DNA of 35,677 bases from Nitrosopumilaceae archaeon AB1(1) (GCA_033471095.1 CP136752.1:777939-813615); one strand, 5' to 3'; positions 24,107-34,028 are shown, counted from the stretch's first letter. Numbers and translations are program-made. The notes: generated by a model from the sequence alone, not told the origin.

Positions 24107-27100
24107 GTCATCCATCAAACAAACGTTGGCCAATTATACAGGATATTTTATCCAAAGAGGGTATCGCACGTCAACATCTAAACTCATTTAATGAATTTTT
24201 AGATGTAGGGTTACAAAGTATAATTGATGAGGCTGATCATATTGAAATTGAAAATACAGATTATCCATATCGTATCAAGTTGGGTAAAATAAAACTTCAA
24301 CCTCCACGTATGATTGAATTGGACGGCTCAATCACTAGTATAATTCCTGCCGAAGCACGTCTTCGAAATATTACATATGCTGCTCCACTTATGATGGAAG
24401 CTAGTGTTGTAGAGGATGGTAAAGTTTTAGAAAATAAATTCATCAATATTGGAGAGGTACCAATAATGATAAAGTCACATGCATGTATTTTGAATAGTTT
24501 AACTGATGATAAATTAATTGATTATAGTGAAGACTCTCATGATCCTGGAGGTTATTTCATCATAAATGGATCTGAGAGAGTTGTAGTAGGATTAGAGGAT
24601 CTCTCTTACAATAAAATTATAGTAGACAAGGAGATGATATCCAACAAAGTTGTTTATAAAGCCAAAGTATACTCTTCAATCGTAGGTTATAGGGCTAAAT
24701 TAGAATTAATTATGAAAGATGATGGTCTAATTGTAGGTAGAATCCCAGGCTCACCTGTTGATATTCCTGTAGTAACTCTGATGCGTGCACTTGGCATGGA
24801 ATCAAATCGTGATATTGCCACATCTGTATCTCTTGTAGATGAAATACAAGAATCCTTAGAGGGATCATTTGAAAAGGCAAGCAATGTTTTGACATCCAAA
24901 GATGCGATTGTATACATTAGTAAAAGAATTGCGCCAGGAATGTTGGAAGAATTTCAAATAAAACGTGCAGAGACTCTACTTGATTGGGGATTGTTACCAC
25001 ACTTGGGTAAACGTCCAGAGAACCGTAAAGAAAAAGCTCTATTTTTGGGTGAGGCTGTATGTAAATTATTAGAATTAAAACTTGGTTGGATAATTCCTGA
25101 TGACAAAGATCATTATGGTAATAAAGTGATTAAATTTGCCGGTCAAATGTTGGGTGATATTTTCCGAACTGCGTTTCGAAATTTAATCCGTGATATGAAA
25201 TATCAACTAGAACGTTCTGGTCAAAAACGAGGAATCAATGCAGTAGCTGCCGCTGTTAGACCTGGCATAGTTACAGATAAACTCAACAATGCAATTGCAA
25301 CAGGAAATTGGGGACGAGGTCGAGTTGGTGTAACTCAGCTTTTAGATAGAATAAACTACCTTTCAACAATAAGTCATCTGAGACGAATACAATCACCACT
25401 GAGTCGTACACAACCTAATTTTGAAGCACGTGATCTACACGCAACACACTTTGGCAGAATTTGTCCTAGTGAAACACCAGAAGGCTCAAACTGTGGTCTA
25501 GTAAAAAACTTGGCACTATCTGCATTAATATCAATTAATGTACCATCTCAGACTATCATAGAAAAAATCTATGAGATTGGTGTAGTGGGGTTGACCGATT
25601 CTACTGATGATGTAAAGAAAAACTCTGCAAGAATTTTTGTAGATGGACGATTCATTGGATATTATAAAGATGGTATCAAACTTGTTGAATCCTTACGTGA
25701 TATGCGCAGAACAGGTAAAATACATCCACATATCAGCATTGCATTTAGTGAATCTGAAGAGTCAAAATCTACCCGACGTGTATACATAAGTTGTAACGCA
25801 GGTCGTGTTATGCGACCCTTGATTATTCTTGAAAATGGTCAACCTCTATTAACACAAGTCCATTTAACAAAAATCACCAAACGTGTAATTCAATGGACAA
25901 ATCTTTTAAACAATGGTATAATTGAATTGATTGATGCAAACGAAGAAGAGAATTGTCTAGTAACACTTGATGAAAAAGATGCTTCTGGTTATACACATAT
26001 GGAAATATTCCCATCGGCAATTCTTGGAGCCGGAGCTTCTATAATTCCATACCCTGAACATAATCAATCTCCAAGAAATACTTATGAGGCTGCTATGGCA
26101 AAACAGAGTCTTGGATTTTCAAGTCCAATGATGAGTACTAGTACATATGTTCGTCAACACTTTATGGTATATCCTCAAACTCCAATGGTAACTACAAAGG
26201 CTATGGGACTTTTAGGTCTAGAAGATTGTCCTGCTGGTCAAAATTGTGTAGTAGCTGTACTTCCATTTGATGGATATAATATTGAAGATGCCATCGTTCT
26301 TAGTCAGTCATCAATCGATCGTGGATTGGCAAGATCTTTCTTTTATCGAATTTATGATGCAGAGGCCAAGCAATATCCTGGTGGAAAGCGTGACACATTT
26401 GAAATTCCAAGCGTAGAGGATGATATTCGTGGTTACAAAGGAGAGCGTGCATATCATCTGTTAGAAGCTGACGGTGTAGTATCAAAAGAATCTAATGTTG
26501 TTGGTGGTGATATTTTGATTGGCAAGACTAGCCCACCTAGATTTATGGGTGAGTTTAACGAATTTGAGACTCCTGGTCAAACAACTCGCCGTGATACTTC
26601 AGTTGGTGTAAGACCTTCTGAAACTGGTGTTGTAGATACTGTAATCATGACTCAGTCAAATGAAGGTGGCAAAATGTACAAAGTACGTGTTCGTGATATG
26701 CGAGCACCAGAAATTGGAGACAAATTTGCAGCAAGACATGGACAAAAAGGTGTACTTGGAATACTGGCCAAAGCCGAAGATCTTCCATACACTGCAGAAG
26801 GATTATCACCAGATGTATTAATAAATCCACATGCGTTTCCCTCTAGAATGACTGTTGGTATGTTTATGGAATCTATCACTGGTAAGGCAGCTGCACTCCG
26901 AGGTAGTCAATTTGATGGTTCTGCATTTGTTGGTGAAAAGATGGATGAGGTCCGTAAAATAATGGAAGTTTCTGGTTTCAAATATTCTGGTAAAGAAGTA
27001 ATGTATGATGGAAGAACAGGTAAACAATTCCCAGTTGAGGTATTCATCGGAGTTGTATATTATCAAAAATTGCATCACATGGTAGCTGACAAGATTCATG

Positions 27101-27453
27101 CCAGAGCTAGAGGTCAAGTACAAATGTTAACAAAGCAACCTACCGAAGGTAGAGCACGAGGCGGTGGTCTTCGATTTGGCGAAATGGAACGTGACTGTAT
27201 AATTGCCTATGGTGCATCTATGATACTCAAAGATCGATTACTTGATGAATCAGACAAATCTGACATTTATGTCTGTGAGAGATGTGGTCTAGTTGCATAC
27301 CATGATGTAAAACAACGCAAGTATGTCTGCAGAGTCTGTGGTGATAAATCCAAAGTATCTTCTGTATCTGTTGCATATGCATTTAAATTATTGCTACAAG
27401 AAATGCAAAGTCTCAACGTTGCGCCTAGATTGATAATTCAGGAGAAGATTTAA
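24103..27453 (+). CDS. rpoB: DNA-directed RNA polymerase subunit B (unsplit)
   Basis: 1116 aa, a full-length beta-like subunit, not divided into B' and B'' as in many methanogens and halophiles. Recognisable parts: RRIQSPLSRTQPNFEARDLH and HFGRICPSETPEGSNCGLVKN (fork and substrate region), GYNIEDAIVLSQSSIDRG, RDMRAPEIGDKFAARHGQKG with the active-site Lys residues, and TEGRARGGGLRFGEMERD. The C-terminal zinc site CERCGLVAYHDVKQRKYVC-x2-C is intact. It overlaps rpoA by one base (TAATG), the usual coupled arrangement. Confidence 0.97.
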   Translation: MSHPSNKRWPIIQDILSKEGIARQHLNSFNEFLDVGLQSIIDEADHIEIENTDYPYRIKLGKIKLQPPRMIELDGSITSIIPAEARLRNITYAAPLMMEASVVEDGKVLENKFINIGEVPIMIKSHACILNSLTDDKLIDYSEDSHDPGGYFIINGSERVVVGLEDLSYNKIIVDKEMISNKVVYKAKVYSSIVGYRAKLELIMKDDGLIVGRIPGSPVDIPVVTLMRALGMESNRDIATSVSLVDEIQESLEGSFEKASNVLTSKDAIVYISKRIAPGMLEEFQIKRAETLLDWGLLPHLGKRPENRKEKALFLGEAVCKLLELKLGWIIPDDKDHYGNKVIKFAGQMLGDIFRTAFRNLIRDMKYQLERSGQKRGINAVAAAVRPGIVTDKLNNAIATGNWGRGRVGVTQLLDRINYLSTISHLRRIQSPLSRTQPNFEARDLHATHFGRICPSETPEGSNCGLVKNLALSALISINVPSQTIIEKIYEIGVVGLTDSTDDVKKNSARIFVDGRFIGYYKDGIKLVESLRDMRRTGKIHPHISIAFSESEESKSTRRVYISCNAGRVMRPLIILENGQPLLTQVHLTKITKRVIQWTNLLNNGIIELIDANEEENCLVTLDEKDASGYTHMEIFPSAILGAGASIIPYPEHNQSPRNTYEAAMAKQSLGFSSPMMSTSTYVRQHFMVYPQTPMVTTKAMGLLGLEDCPAGQNCVVAVLPFDGYNIEDAIVLSQSSIDRGLARSFFYRIYDAEAKQYPGGKRDTFEIPSVEDDIRGYKGERAYHLLEADGVVSKESNVVGGDILIGKTSPPRFMGEFNEFETPGQTTRRDTSVGVRPSETGVVDTVIMTQSNEGGKMYKVRVRDMRAPEIGDKFAARHGQKGVLGILAKAEDLPYTAEGLSPDVLINPHAFPSRMTVGMFMESITGKAAALRGSQFDGSAFVGEKMDEVRKIMEVSGFKYSGKEVMYDGRTGKQFPVEVFIGVVYYQKLHHMVADKIHARARGQVQMLTKQPTEGRARGGGLRFGEMERDCIIAYGASMILKDRLLDESDKSDIYVCERCGLVAYHDVKQRKYVCRVCGDKSKVSSVSVAYAFKLLLQEMQSLNVAPRLIIQEKI

Positions 27454-29654
27454 TGTCCGTACAAACTATCAAATTTATTCGTGCGATAAAATTTTCTGTT
27501 TGGTCCCCAACTGAAATACGCAAATATTCTGTTGCTGAAATTACAGCTCCGGAAACATATGATGAAGATGGTATCTCAGTTCAAGGTGGATTGATGGATG
27601 GTCGTCTTGGTGTTTTAGAACCAGGACAAAAATGTCTTTCGTGCGGTAATACTGCTGCTAGATGTCCTGGACACTTTGGACACATTGAACTTGCCGAACC
27701 CGTACTACACATTGCATTTATTGAAAATATTCATAAATTATTATTATCTACATGTTGGTCATGCTCACGTCTAAAAGTAAGTCCATCAGAATTGGAAAAT
27801 TTTTCCAAGATTTTAAAGAAAGAGGCAGCATATACTATTGTCTCTCAAAAACGTATTCCAGAAATGATTCTAGAGAAATCTAGAAAATCCAAAGACTGTC
27901 CACATTGTGGTAAAATACAACGTGAATTGATCTTTACAAAACCTACAATATTCATTGAACGTGAAGAGGGAAATGAACATAGACTCTTACCAATAACTGT
28001 ACGATCTAGATTCACTCAGATATTAGATGAAAATCTAAAATTATTGGGATATGATCCTACAACTGCACGCCCAGAATGGTTTATCCTACAAACTTTACCT
28101 GTTCCACCAGTTACAGTGCGCCCATCAATTGTATTGGAAACTGGTATTCGTTCTGAAGATGATTTAACACACAAGATGGTAGATATCATTCGTGTTAATC
28201 AAAGACTCAAGGAGAGTAAAGAGGCAGGAACTCCACCACTAATTGTACAGGATCTAGTAGATCTTTTACAATATCATATAACAACTTACTTTGATAATGA
28301 AGTGTCTGGAATCCCTCAAGCTCATCATCGTTCTGGTAGACCACTGAAAACACTAACTCAAAGACTCAAAGGCAAAGAGGGACGCTTTCGTGGTTCATTG
28401 TCTGGAAAACGTGTAGATTTCTCCAGTAGAACTGTAATTTCTCCTGATCCAAATCTAAATCTCTCGGAAGTGGGTGTGCCAAAAATTGTAGCCATGAAAC
28501 TTACTATTCCTGAGGTTGTTACTGAATGGAATATTGAAAGAATGAAACAACTAGTAGTTAACGGCCCTGCTATATTTCCCGGAGTAAACTATATCGTGCG
28601 TCCAGACGGAGTAAAAATTCGTCTTGATTTTGTAGAAGATCGTTCTGTAATTGCAGATACACTTGATATTGGTTACCTTGTAGAGCGTCATTTGAACAAT
28701 GGTGACATTGTAATGTTTAACCGACAACCCTCTCTTCACCAAATGTCAATCATGGCTCATTATGTACATGTATTGCCTGGTAAGACATTCAGACTCCATC
28801 CATCAGTCTGTCCTCCTTATAATGCAGATTTTGATGGAGATGAGATGAATCTACATGTGCCACAGAGTGAAGAGGCCAGAGCAGAGGCCATACTCTTGAT
28901 GCGTGTACAAGATCAATTAATTTCCCCACGATATGGTGGTCCAATTATTGGTGGTCTGCGTGATTTCATCACTGGATCATATCTGTTAACTAAAGATGGT
29001 ACTACACTTGGACTAGAAGAATTTTCAAATTATGCAATGCTCGGTGGTTATGATGGTCCACTTCCTAAACCTGATTCTACTGATAAACAAGGTAATCCTG
29101 CATATACTGGTAAACAGTTATTCTCTTTATTTCTTCCATCCGACTTTAACTATGTCATTACATCAAAGTGGTCTAAAGGAACAAAAGGTCCTCAAAAAGA
29201 TGTAGTAATTAAAAATGGTATTCTTCTTAGTGGAGTTATTGATAAATCATCAATCGGTGCTGAAGAACCTGAAAGTGTACTTCACCGTATAACTAAAGAT
29301 TATGGTAACTCTGATGCTAAAAAATTCCTAAATTCTATATTAATTATAGTAAAACAATTTATCACTCATTATGGATTTAGTTATGGTTATGCTGATCTAG
29401 AATTATCTGAAAAAATACGTAAAGAGATTCTAGATGGTATTGACTCTACTTATGATCAAATATATGATTTAATTGCACAAGCAAAGAAAGGTACACTAAA
29501 ACTTACACGTGGACTATCTCCAGATGAAACTCTAGAGGCGTATATAGTCAATGAGTTATCCAAAGCTCGTGATTTAGCTGGAAGTACAGCTGACAAGAAT
29601 TTTGATCATAGCAACGCCGGTAGAATAATGGCAACAACAGGTGCCCGTGGCTAA
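27453..29654 (+). CDS. rpoA1: RNA polymerase subunit A, N-terminal part, ending at an in-frame TAA
   Basis: 733 aa. Contains the clamp zinc motifs CLSCGNTAARCPGHFGH and CPHCG, the RFRGSLSGKRVDFSSRTVIS segment, RQPSLHQMSIMAH, and the catalytic magnesium site YNADFDGDEMNLHVP (Asp residues near 458-462). It ends GARG-TAA at 29652-29654, within the conserved GARGS-x-x-N motif that normally precedes the bridge helix. The same frame continues at once as the next entry, and the sum of 1263 codons equals a normal unsplit thaumarchaeal RpoA. The archaeal A'/A'' split lies more than 100 residues further on, after the bridge helix, so this break is not that split. If the stop is real, this fragment lacks the bridge helix and trigger loop. 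Confidence 0.9.
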   Translation: MSVQTIKFIRAIKFSVWSPTEIRKYSVAEITAPETYDEDGISVQGGLMDGRLGVLEPGQKCLSCGNTAARCPGHFGHIELAEPVLHIAFIENIHKLLLSTCWSCSRLKVSPSELENFSKILKKEAAYTIVSQKRIPEMILEKSRKSKDCPHCGKIQRELIFTKPTIFIEREEGNEHRLLPITVRSRFTQILDENLKLLGYDPTTARPEWFILQTLPVPPVTVRPSIVLETGIRSEDDLTHKMVDIIRVNQRLKESKEAGTPPLIVQDLVDLLQYHITTYFDNEVSGIPQAHHRSGRPLKTLTQRLKGKEGRFRGSLSGKRVDFSSRTVISPDPNLNLSEVGVPKIVAMKLTIPEVVTEWNIERMKQLVVNGPAIFPGVNYIVRPDGVKIRLDFVEDRSVIADTLDIGYLVERHLNNGDIVMFNRQPSLHQMSIMAHYVHVLPGKTFRLHPSVCPPYNADFDGDEMNLHVPQSEEARAEAILLMRVQDQLISPRYGGPIIGGLRDFITGSYLLTKDGTTLGLEEFSNYAMLGGYDGPLPKPDSTDKQGNPAYTGKQLFSLFLPSDFNYVITSKWSKGTKGPQKDVVIKNGILLSGVIDKSSIGAEEPESVLHRITKDYGNSDAKKFLNSILIIVKQFITHYGFSYGYADLELSEKIRKEILDGIDSTYDQIYDLIAQAKKGTLKLTRGLSPDETLEAYIVNELSKARDLAGSTADKNFDHSNAGRIMATTGARG

Positions 29655-29657
29655 TCC

Positions 29658-31247
29658 TTGAATATTGGTCAGATGGCCGGCTCCCTTGGACAACAATCTA
29701 GACGTGGTGAGAGACTTCTTGTAGGTTATAACAACCGTGCCCTCTCATATTTTAAAGAACATGATGATAATCCAAACGCACATGGATTTGTAAAATCTAA
29801 TTATCGTGATGGTCTGTCTGCACTAGAATTCTTCTTCCACGCTATGGGAGGCCGTGAAGGTCTAGTAGACACCGCTGTACGTACTCAGCAAAGTGGATAT
29901 ATGCAAAGAAGACTGATTAACGCACTAGAGCATATTCGTTTAGAGTATGATAAAACTGTCCGTGATCCTCATGGACACATCGTACAATTTCTCTATGGGG
30001 AAGATGGCATTGATGTCGCAAAAAGTGATCATGGTGAGGCCTTTAATGTAAATCGTCTTATAGAATCTGAAAAAATTGTTGATGTTGGAGCCAAAGCTAA
30101 ATCTGCAGATATTAATGAATTGACAAAAAAATATACTGCTACTTTTAATGCTAGATTGAAACAATTAGTTGTTGATGCACTACTTGTAGGTGAACTGAGT
30201 AAATCAGGAACCGAAAAAGTATGTAAAAAAGGATTAGACTTGTACAACAAAGCACAAGCTGAACCTGGACAAGCAGTTGGAATTGTCACTGCTCAGTCGA
30301 TTGGTGAACCTGGAACTCAGATGACATTACGTACATTCCACTTTGCAGGAATTCGTGAACGAAATGTAACTCTAGGATTACCACGACTCATTGAATTAGT
30401 GGATGCTAGAAAAAAGCCTGTGACCCCTACCATGGACATATATCTTGACTCTAGAATCAAAACTTCTCGTACCGATGCAATCGATGTTGCTAGAAATGTT
30501 TTACAAACCAAAGTATCTTCCTTGATAAGTAGTGCTGACACAAATTATTCTACAAATATCAAATTAGATTTGAATGAGAATCGTCTATCTGAGCGTGGAT
30601 GTACCGCTGAAGATGTTGAAAATGCTCTATCTTCTAATAAAAAATTCAAAATTGATAGACATGATAACGTCTTGTTGCTTGTCATAGCTGAAGAATCTGA
30701 CGTACCGACTGTAATTGCACTACGAAATAAAGTGTTGAATACAATTGTAAAGGGAGTACAAGATATTGAACGTGTAACTTTGATACAAAAAGATAATGAA
30801 TGGGTAATACAGACAACTGGTTCCAACATATCAAAATTACTAGAGGTTAAAGGTATAGATCGATGTAATGTACGTACAAACAATGTTTCTGAAATTGGAG
30901 CAACTCTTGGAATCGAGGCTGCACGTAATGCATTAATTTATGAATTAAACACCACGCTTGCAGATCAAGGTTTGGAGGTAGATATTCGTTATATCATGTT
31001 GGTAGCTGATTTAATGTGTTCACGCGGTTACATGCAACAGATCGGCAGACACGGCGTTGCAGGTACCAAAGATAGTATTCTTGCACGTGCAGCATTTGAG
31101 ATTACCGTACCTACCATTGCTCATGCTGCTTTAGGTGGATCTATAGAAACTCTCAAAGGTGTTACTGAAAATGTGATCGTGGGAAATAACATTCCAATTG
31201 GTAGTGGAACCGTGGATCTCTACATGCAAGTTTCAAAGTCAAAATAA
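29658..31247 (+). CDS. rpoA2: RNA polymerase subunit A, C-terminal part (bridge helix to end)
   Basis: 529 aa counted from TTG 29658, three bases after the TAA that closes the previous entry, in the same frame. It opens with [19 protein letters not shown] (funnel region), then the bridge helix [33 protein letters not shown], the trigger-loop region [19 protein letters not shown], and the C-terminal [17 protein letters not shown]. Start options are weak (TTG 29658; the first ATG is at 29673), with no clear ribosome site after the stop. This favours one original gene interrupted by a stop, through mutation, sequence error or readthrough. A 5' part this long is larger than a classical A'' subunit (about 390 aa). 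Confidence 0.88.
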   Translation: MNIGQMAGSLGQQSRRGERLLVGYNNRALSYFKEHDDNPNAHGFVKSNYRDGLSALEFFFHAMGGREGLVDTAVRTQQSGYMQRRLINALEHIRLEYDKTVRDPHGHIVQFLYGEDGIDVAKSDHGEAFNVNRLIESEKIVDVGAKAKSADINELTKKYTATFNARLKQLVVDALLVGELSKSGTEKVCKKGLDLYNKAQAEPGQAVGIVTAQSIGEPGTQMTLRTFHFAGIRERNVTLGLPRLIELVDARKKPVTPTMDIYLDSRIKTSRTDAIDVARNVLQTKVSSLISSADTNYSTNIKLDLNENRLSERGCTAEDVENALSSNKKFKIDRHDNVLLLVIAEESDVPTVIALRNKVLNTIVKGVQDIERVTLIQKDNEWVIQTTGSNISKLLEVKGIDRCNVRTNNVSEIGATLGIEAARNALIYELNTTLADQGLEVDIRYIMLVADLMCSRGYMQQIGRHGVAGTKDSILARAAFEITVPTIAHAALGGSIETLKGVTENVIVGNNIPIGSGTVDLYMQVSKSK

Positions 31248-31328
31248 CCCTCTAGATGTATAACACACAAAATATTTCATTCAATTTACTCGTAAAGATA
31301 TAAATCATACGTAAAAATTATTTTATAA

Positions 31329-31637
31329 TTGGCAAAATTGTTAGAGAAAGCATTACGTGATGCTATAAAAGAAGATCAATACATACTCGGTACTAAACAA
31401 GTTTTATCATCTCTTGATAAATCCAAATTTGTAATTGTGTCTACATCTGTACCTGAGAAAATAAGAGTTAAACTAAATGAAATGGTTAAAAAAAGTAAAA
31501 TTCCCATTTTAGACTACAAGGGTACGTCAGTTGCATTAGGACGTCTTTGTGGACTGCAATTTCATGTATCTACTGTATCTCTTTTAACTACAAACGAATC
31601 TAGTGTTCATGCTATTCTAGGTGAAGCTAATGAGTAA
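31329..31637 (+). CDS. rpl30e: 50S ribosomal protein eL30 (L30e)
   Basis: 102 aa from a TTG start (Met-Ala-Lys-Leu-Leu). Matches the L7Ae/L30e fold: LEKALRDAIKEDQYILGTKQV, FVIVSTSVPE in the second strand, and LDYKGTSVALGRLCGLQF, the RNA-contact loop. Its position between rpoA and nusA is conserved across archaea. An 81-bp gap after rpoA contains a TATA-like segment near 31297-31306, so it may also have its own promoter. Confidence 0.92.
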   Translation: MAKLLEKALRDAIKEDQYILGTKQVLSSLDKSKFVIVSTSVPEKIRVKLNEMVKKSKIPILDYKGTSVALGRLCGLQFHVSTVSLLTTNESSVHAILGEANE

Positions 31638-31673
31638 TAATTACTCTATACAGCCAAGGTGTAATTTACTCAT

Positions 31674-32141
31674 ATGACACAATCTATAAAATTAACTTCT
31701 GATCAGTTGGGGTTGTTATCGGCGTTTCAAAGAATAACTCACATAACTGCCTATGATTGTATCGATGACACAGAGCGTGACAGAATCATTTTCGTGGTAA
31801 ATAATAAAGATCTTGGTCTTGCTATTGGCAAGGGTGGTGTTACAATAAAGAAATTAATACACTCTATAAAGAGAAATGTTGAATTGGTTGAATATAATAA
31901 ATCTCCTGAAATTTTTATCAAGAATATCTTGGGTTCAAAATATGTACATAAAGTAGTAGTGAATGAAAGGCTCGATGGCTCCATGCAAGCAATAGCTACG
32001 GTAGATGCACAAAATAAAGGTCTAGTAGTAGGCATGGAAGGCCGTCATATCAAAAAAGCCAGACTCATGGCAGCTAGACATTTTGGAATCAATCATATTG
32101 CAATAGATACATCTCTAGATATTATGGAGGATGAAGAATAA
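31674..32141 (+). CDS. nusA: NusA-like KH-domain transcription factor
   Basis: 155 aa, made of two KH domains only, as in archaeal Nus[20 protein letters not shown] in the first, and [19 protein letters not shown] in the second, where the usual GKGG is GMEG. It lacks the S1 and N-terminal domains of bacterial NusA. It binds RNA and is thought to act in termination or processing. It overlaps uS12 by one base (TAATG). Confidence 0.92.
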   Translation: MTQSIKLTSDQLGLLSAFQRITHITAYDCIDDTERDRIIFVVNNKDLGLAIGKGGVTIKKLIHSIKRNVELVEYNKSPEIFIKNILGSKYVHKVVVNERLDGSMQAIATVDAQNKGLVVGMEGRHIKKARLMAARHFGINHIAIDTSLDIMEDEE

Positions 32142-32578
32142 TGGCAAAATCACCTCTTGGCCTCTTTGCAGGTCGTGTTTTGAAGACCAAACGTAAACGT
32201 CAAAGATGGTCCATCTCTGTATACAAACGTAGACGACTCGGATTGGATTGTAAATCAAATCCATTTGCCGGTTCTCCTCAGGCACGTGGAATTGTGTTAG
32301 AAAAAGTAGGTATTGAGGCGAAACAGCCAAACTCTGCTGTTAGAAAATGTGTCCGTGTACAATTAATTAAAAATGGTAAAACTGTTACTGCGTTTCTTCC
32401 TCGTGACGGAGCAATGAACTTTATCGATGAACACGACGAAGTTCATCTTGAAGGTATGGGTGCAACACAAGGAGGGGCAATGGGTGATATACCTGGTGTT
32501 AGGTTTAAGGTATTCAAAGTTAATGATACTTCACTTCATGAGCTTGTAATTGGTAAAAAGGAGAAACCACGAAGATGA
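32141..32578 (+). CDS. rps12: 30S ribosomal protein uS12
   Basis: 145 aa. Contains the decoding-centre motifs [20 protein letters not shown] and [19 protein letters not shown]; the Lys and Pro-Arg-Asp residues are the positions linked to accuracy and streptomycin response in bacteria. The N-terminal [15 protein letters not shown] is archaeal in type. It overlaps nusA by 1 bp and uS7 by 4 bp, so translation is coupled. Confidence 0.96.
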   Translation: MAKSPLGLFAGRVLKTKRKRQRWSISVYKRRRLGLDCKSNPFAGSPQARGIVLEKVGIEAKQPNSAVRKCVRVQLIKNGKTVTAFLPRDGAMNFIDEHDEVHLEGMGATQGGAMGDIPGVRFKVFKVNDTSLHELVIGKKEKPRR

Positions 32579-33162
32579 CCATGTTGTTATTTAGAAAATG
32601 GGATACTAGTGAGATTAAAACTCTAGATAATAGTCTGTCTGATGTCATATGTACCAAAGAGACCATTTATCCAATGTCATTTGGACGTTCTGCACTAAAG
32701 CGATTCAATAAAATTGATGTACACATTGTGGAACGATTGGCCAATAAAATGATGCATTTTGGTAAACGTTATGCTAAAAACACTGGTATGATGGCAGGTA
32801 AAAAAATATCTATATTTAATATAATTCAAGTTGCCTTTGATATAATTTATCTAAAGACTGGTAAAAACCCAGTTGAGGTACTGGTAAGAGCTGTTGAAAA
32901 TTCTGCACCAAACGAAGATACAACAAGAATTGTTTATGGTGGCACTGCCTACCATGTATCTGTAGATATTGCTCCACTACGTCGTGTAGATCTTGCATTA
33001 AGGTTCATTGCCGATGGTGTTAAAGAGGCAACATTTTCAAATCCAAAGGCTATTGAAGAATATCTTGCAGAACATTTGACCATGGCCGCTAGCAATAACC
33101 CTGATGCCCCTTCTGTAAAAAAGAAACACGAGCTTGAACGTATTGCTCAAGCATCAAGATAA
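32575..33162 (+). CDS. rps7: 30S ribosomal protein uS7
   Basis: 195 aa. Matches archaeal uS7: [20 protein letters not shown], then [39 protein letters not shown] and the C-terminal [14 protein letters not shown]. It nucleates the head of the small subunit. The start overlaps uS12 (ATGA); a second ATG at 32581 is possible. It ends 2 bp before the 3' end of a tRNA gene on the other strand. EF-1 alpha, the common next gene in other archaea, is absent here. Confidence 0.95.
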   Translation: MTMLLFRKWDTSEIKTLDNSLSDVICTKETIYPMSFGRSALKRFNKIDVHIVERLANKMMHFGKRYAKNTGMMAGKKISIFNIIQVAFDIIYLKTGKNPVEVLVRAVENSAPNEDTTRIVYGGTAYHVSVDIAPLRRVDLALRFIADGVKEATFSNPKAIEEYLAEHLTMAASNNPDAPSVKKKHELERIAQASR

Positions 33163-33164
33163 AC

Positions 33165-33272
33165 TGGTAGCCCGAGGCAGATTCGAACTGCCGTCCCCGC
33201 GTATCCACTCGTGAGATCCAGAGCGCGGAATCCTTGATCTGATGTATCATTTGACCGCTAGACTATCGGGCT
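33165..33272 (-). tRNA. tRNA-Gln (anticodon CTG) with two introns and encoded CCA
   Basis: On the minus strand the acceptor AGCCCGA (33272-33266) pairs with TCGGGCT (33175-33169), followed by discriminator A and CCA (33167-33165). The T arm is GGCAG-TTCGAAT-CTGCC. Removing 17 nt from the D loop (33250-33234) and 15 nt from the anticodon loop (33217-33203) gives a standard 76-nt tRNA. It has D stem GTCT/GGAT, loop AGCGGTCAA, anticodon stem CCGCG/CGCGG and loop CTCTGGA with CTG at positions 34-36. CTG reads CAG, so glutamine. Each intron is bordered by a short direct repeat (TCAA; TGGAT), so exact splice points can slide by a few bases. The anticodon-loop intron is at the usual 37/38 site; the D-loop one is non-canonical. 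Confidence 0.88.
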
Positions 33273-33402
33273 ACTAGGCAAGTTTTCTTGTCTTAAGAAT
33301 ATAACTTGTGTGGAATTTTTGATTCTATTTTTTTGAATATGATTAATCATTCATAATCTTGATAGATGGTATCATAAAATTTAGAATATATTTTCAATAA
33401 CT

Positions 33403-33413
33403 CATATATTATG
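33403..33413 (+). promoter_or_regulatory. TATA box of the proteasome beta gene
   Basis: CATATATTATG is centred about 25 nt before ATG 33432 and supports that start. The gap between the tRNA 5' end and this box holds nothing else I can identify. Confidence 0.5.
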
Positions 33414-33431
33414 TAAAATATTAGACGAATT

Positions 33432-34028
33432 ATGTCTTATATGTATATGCCAGGTGCTACTGCTGTTGGTATCACTTATGATTCTGGAGTTGTTTTTGCA
33501 AGTGAGAAACGAGTTGCCTATGGTAATTTTCTAGTAAGTAAAACCACAAAAAAAACTTTTCAGATAACCCCCAAAGTAGGTGCGGCATGCGCAGGACTTG
33601 TAGCAGACATGCAATTATTAACACTTCAAATATCCGCTCTTGCAAAGATTCGGTTATTAGAATTACAACGTGATATTCCACAAAATACTATTGCTAAAAT
33701 GATGTCCAACATGATGTATGAACGTCGTTTCTTCCCACTACTTACCCAAGTTATTGTAGGCGGTGTAGTGACCAAGCCATCAATATATACACTTGATCCG
33801 TTAGGATTCGTTTTACCCGATGACTATGCAGCTGTCGGAACAGGCGCAGAGATGGCTTTGGGCGTATTAGATCCTTCCTTTAAGGAAAATATGTCACAAG
33901 ACGATGCACTAGATTTGGCTATTCGTTCTGTCAAATGTGCAACAATGCGTGATTCATTTAGTGGAGATGGAATTGATACTCTTGTTATAAATGCCGAGGG
34001 CTCCAAAATGCAAACACTAGCAGCTTAG
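33432..34028 (+). CDS. psmB: Proteasome beta-type subunit lacking the catalytic Thr1
   Basis: 198 aa. Compared with the active start TTTVGI of archaeal beta subunits, this one reads PG-ATAVGI: the residue at mature position 1 (A9 of the precursor) is Ala. The other active-site residues are in place: E17 in VVFASEKR, K33 in KTTKKTFQI, and the later RDSFSGDGIDT with Asp and Ser. The propeptide would be only 8 residues. So the fold and ring contacts should be normal but the subunit cannot cleave peptides or process itself. Many Thaumarchaeota and Crenarchaeota have two beta genes; a second, active one should be elsewhere in this genome. Start supported by the TATA box at 33403-33413. Confidence 0.88.
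   Translation: MSYMYMPGATAVGITYDSGVVFASEKRVAYGNFLVSKTTKKTFQITPKVGAACAGLVADMQLLTLQISALAKIRLLELQRDIPQNTIAKMMSNMMYERRFFPLLTQVIVGGVVTKPSIYTLDPLGFVLPDDYAAVGTGAEMALGVLDPSFKENMSQDDALDLAIRSVKCATMRDSFSGDGIDTLVINAEGSKMQTLAA

Noticed and set aside
29650-29660. The rpoA break as the classical archaeal A'/A'' split
   Set aside because: The classical split lies after the bridge helix, more than 100 residues further on; here the bridge helix is in the second part and A2 is far longer than a normal A''.
8069-31247. Reassigned stop codons (UGA or UAA read as sense)
   Set aside because: Both codons end many intact genes here with tight or overlapping neighbours, so a general reassignment is excluded; no selenocysteine-type context is visible at the interrupted sites.
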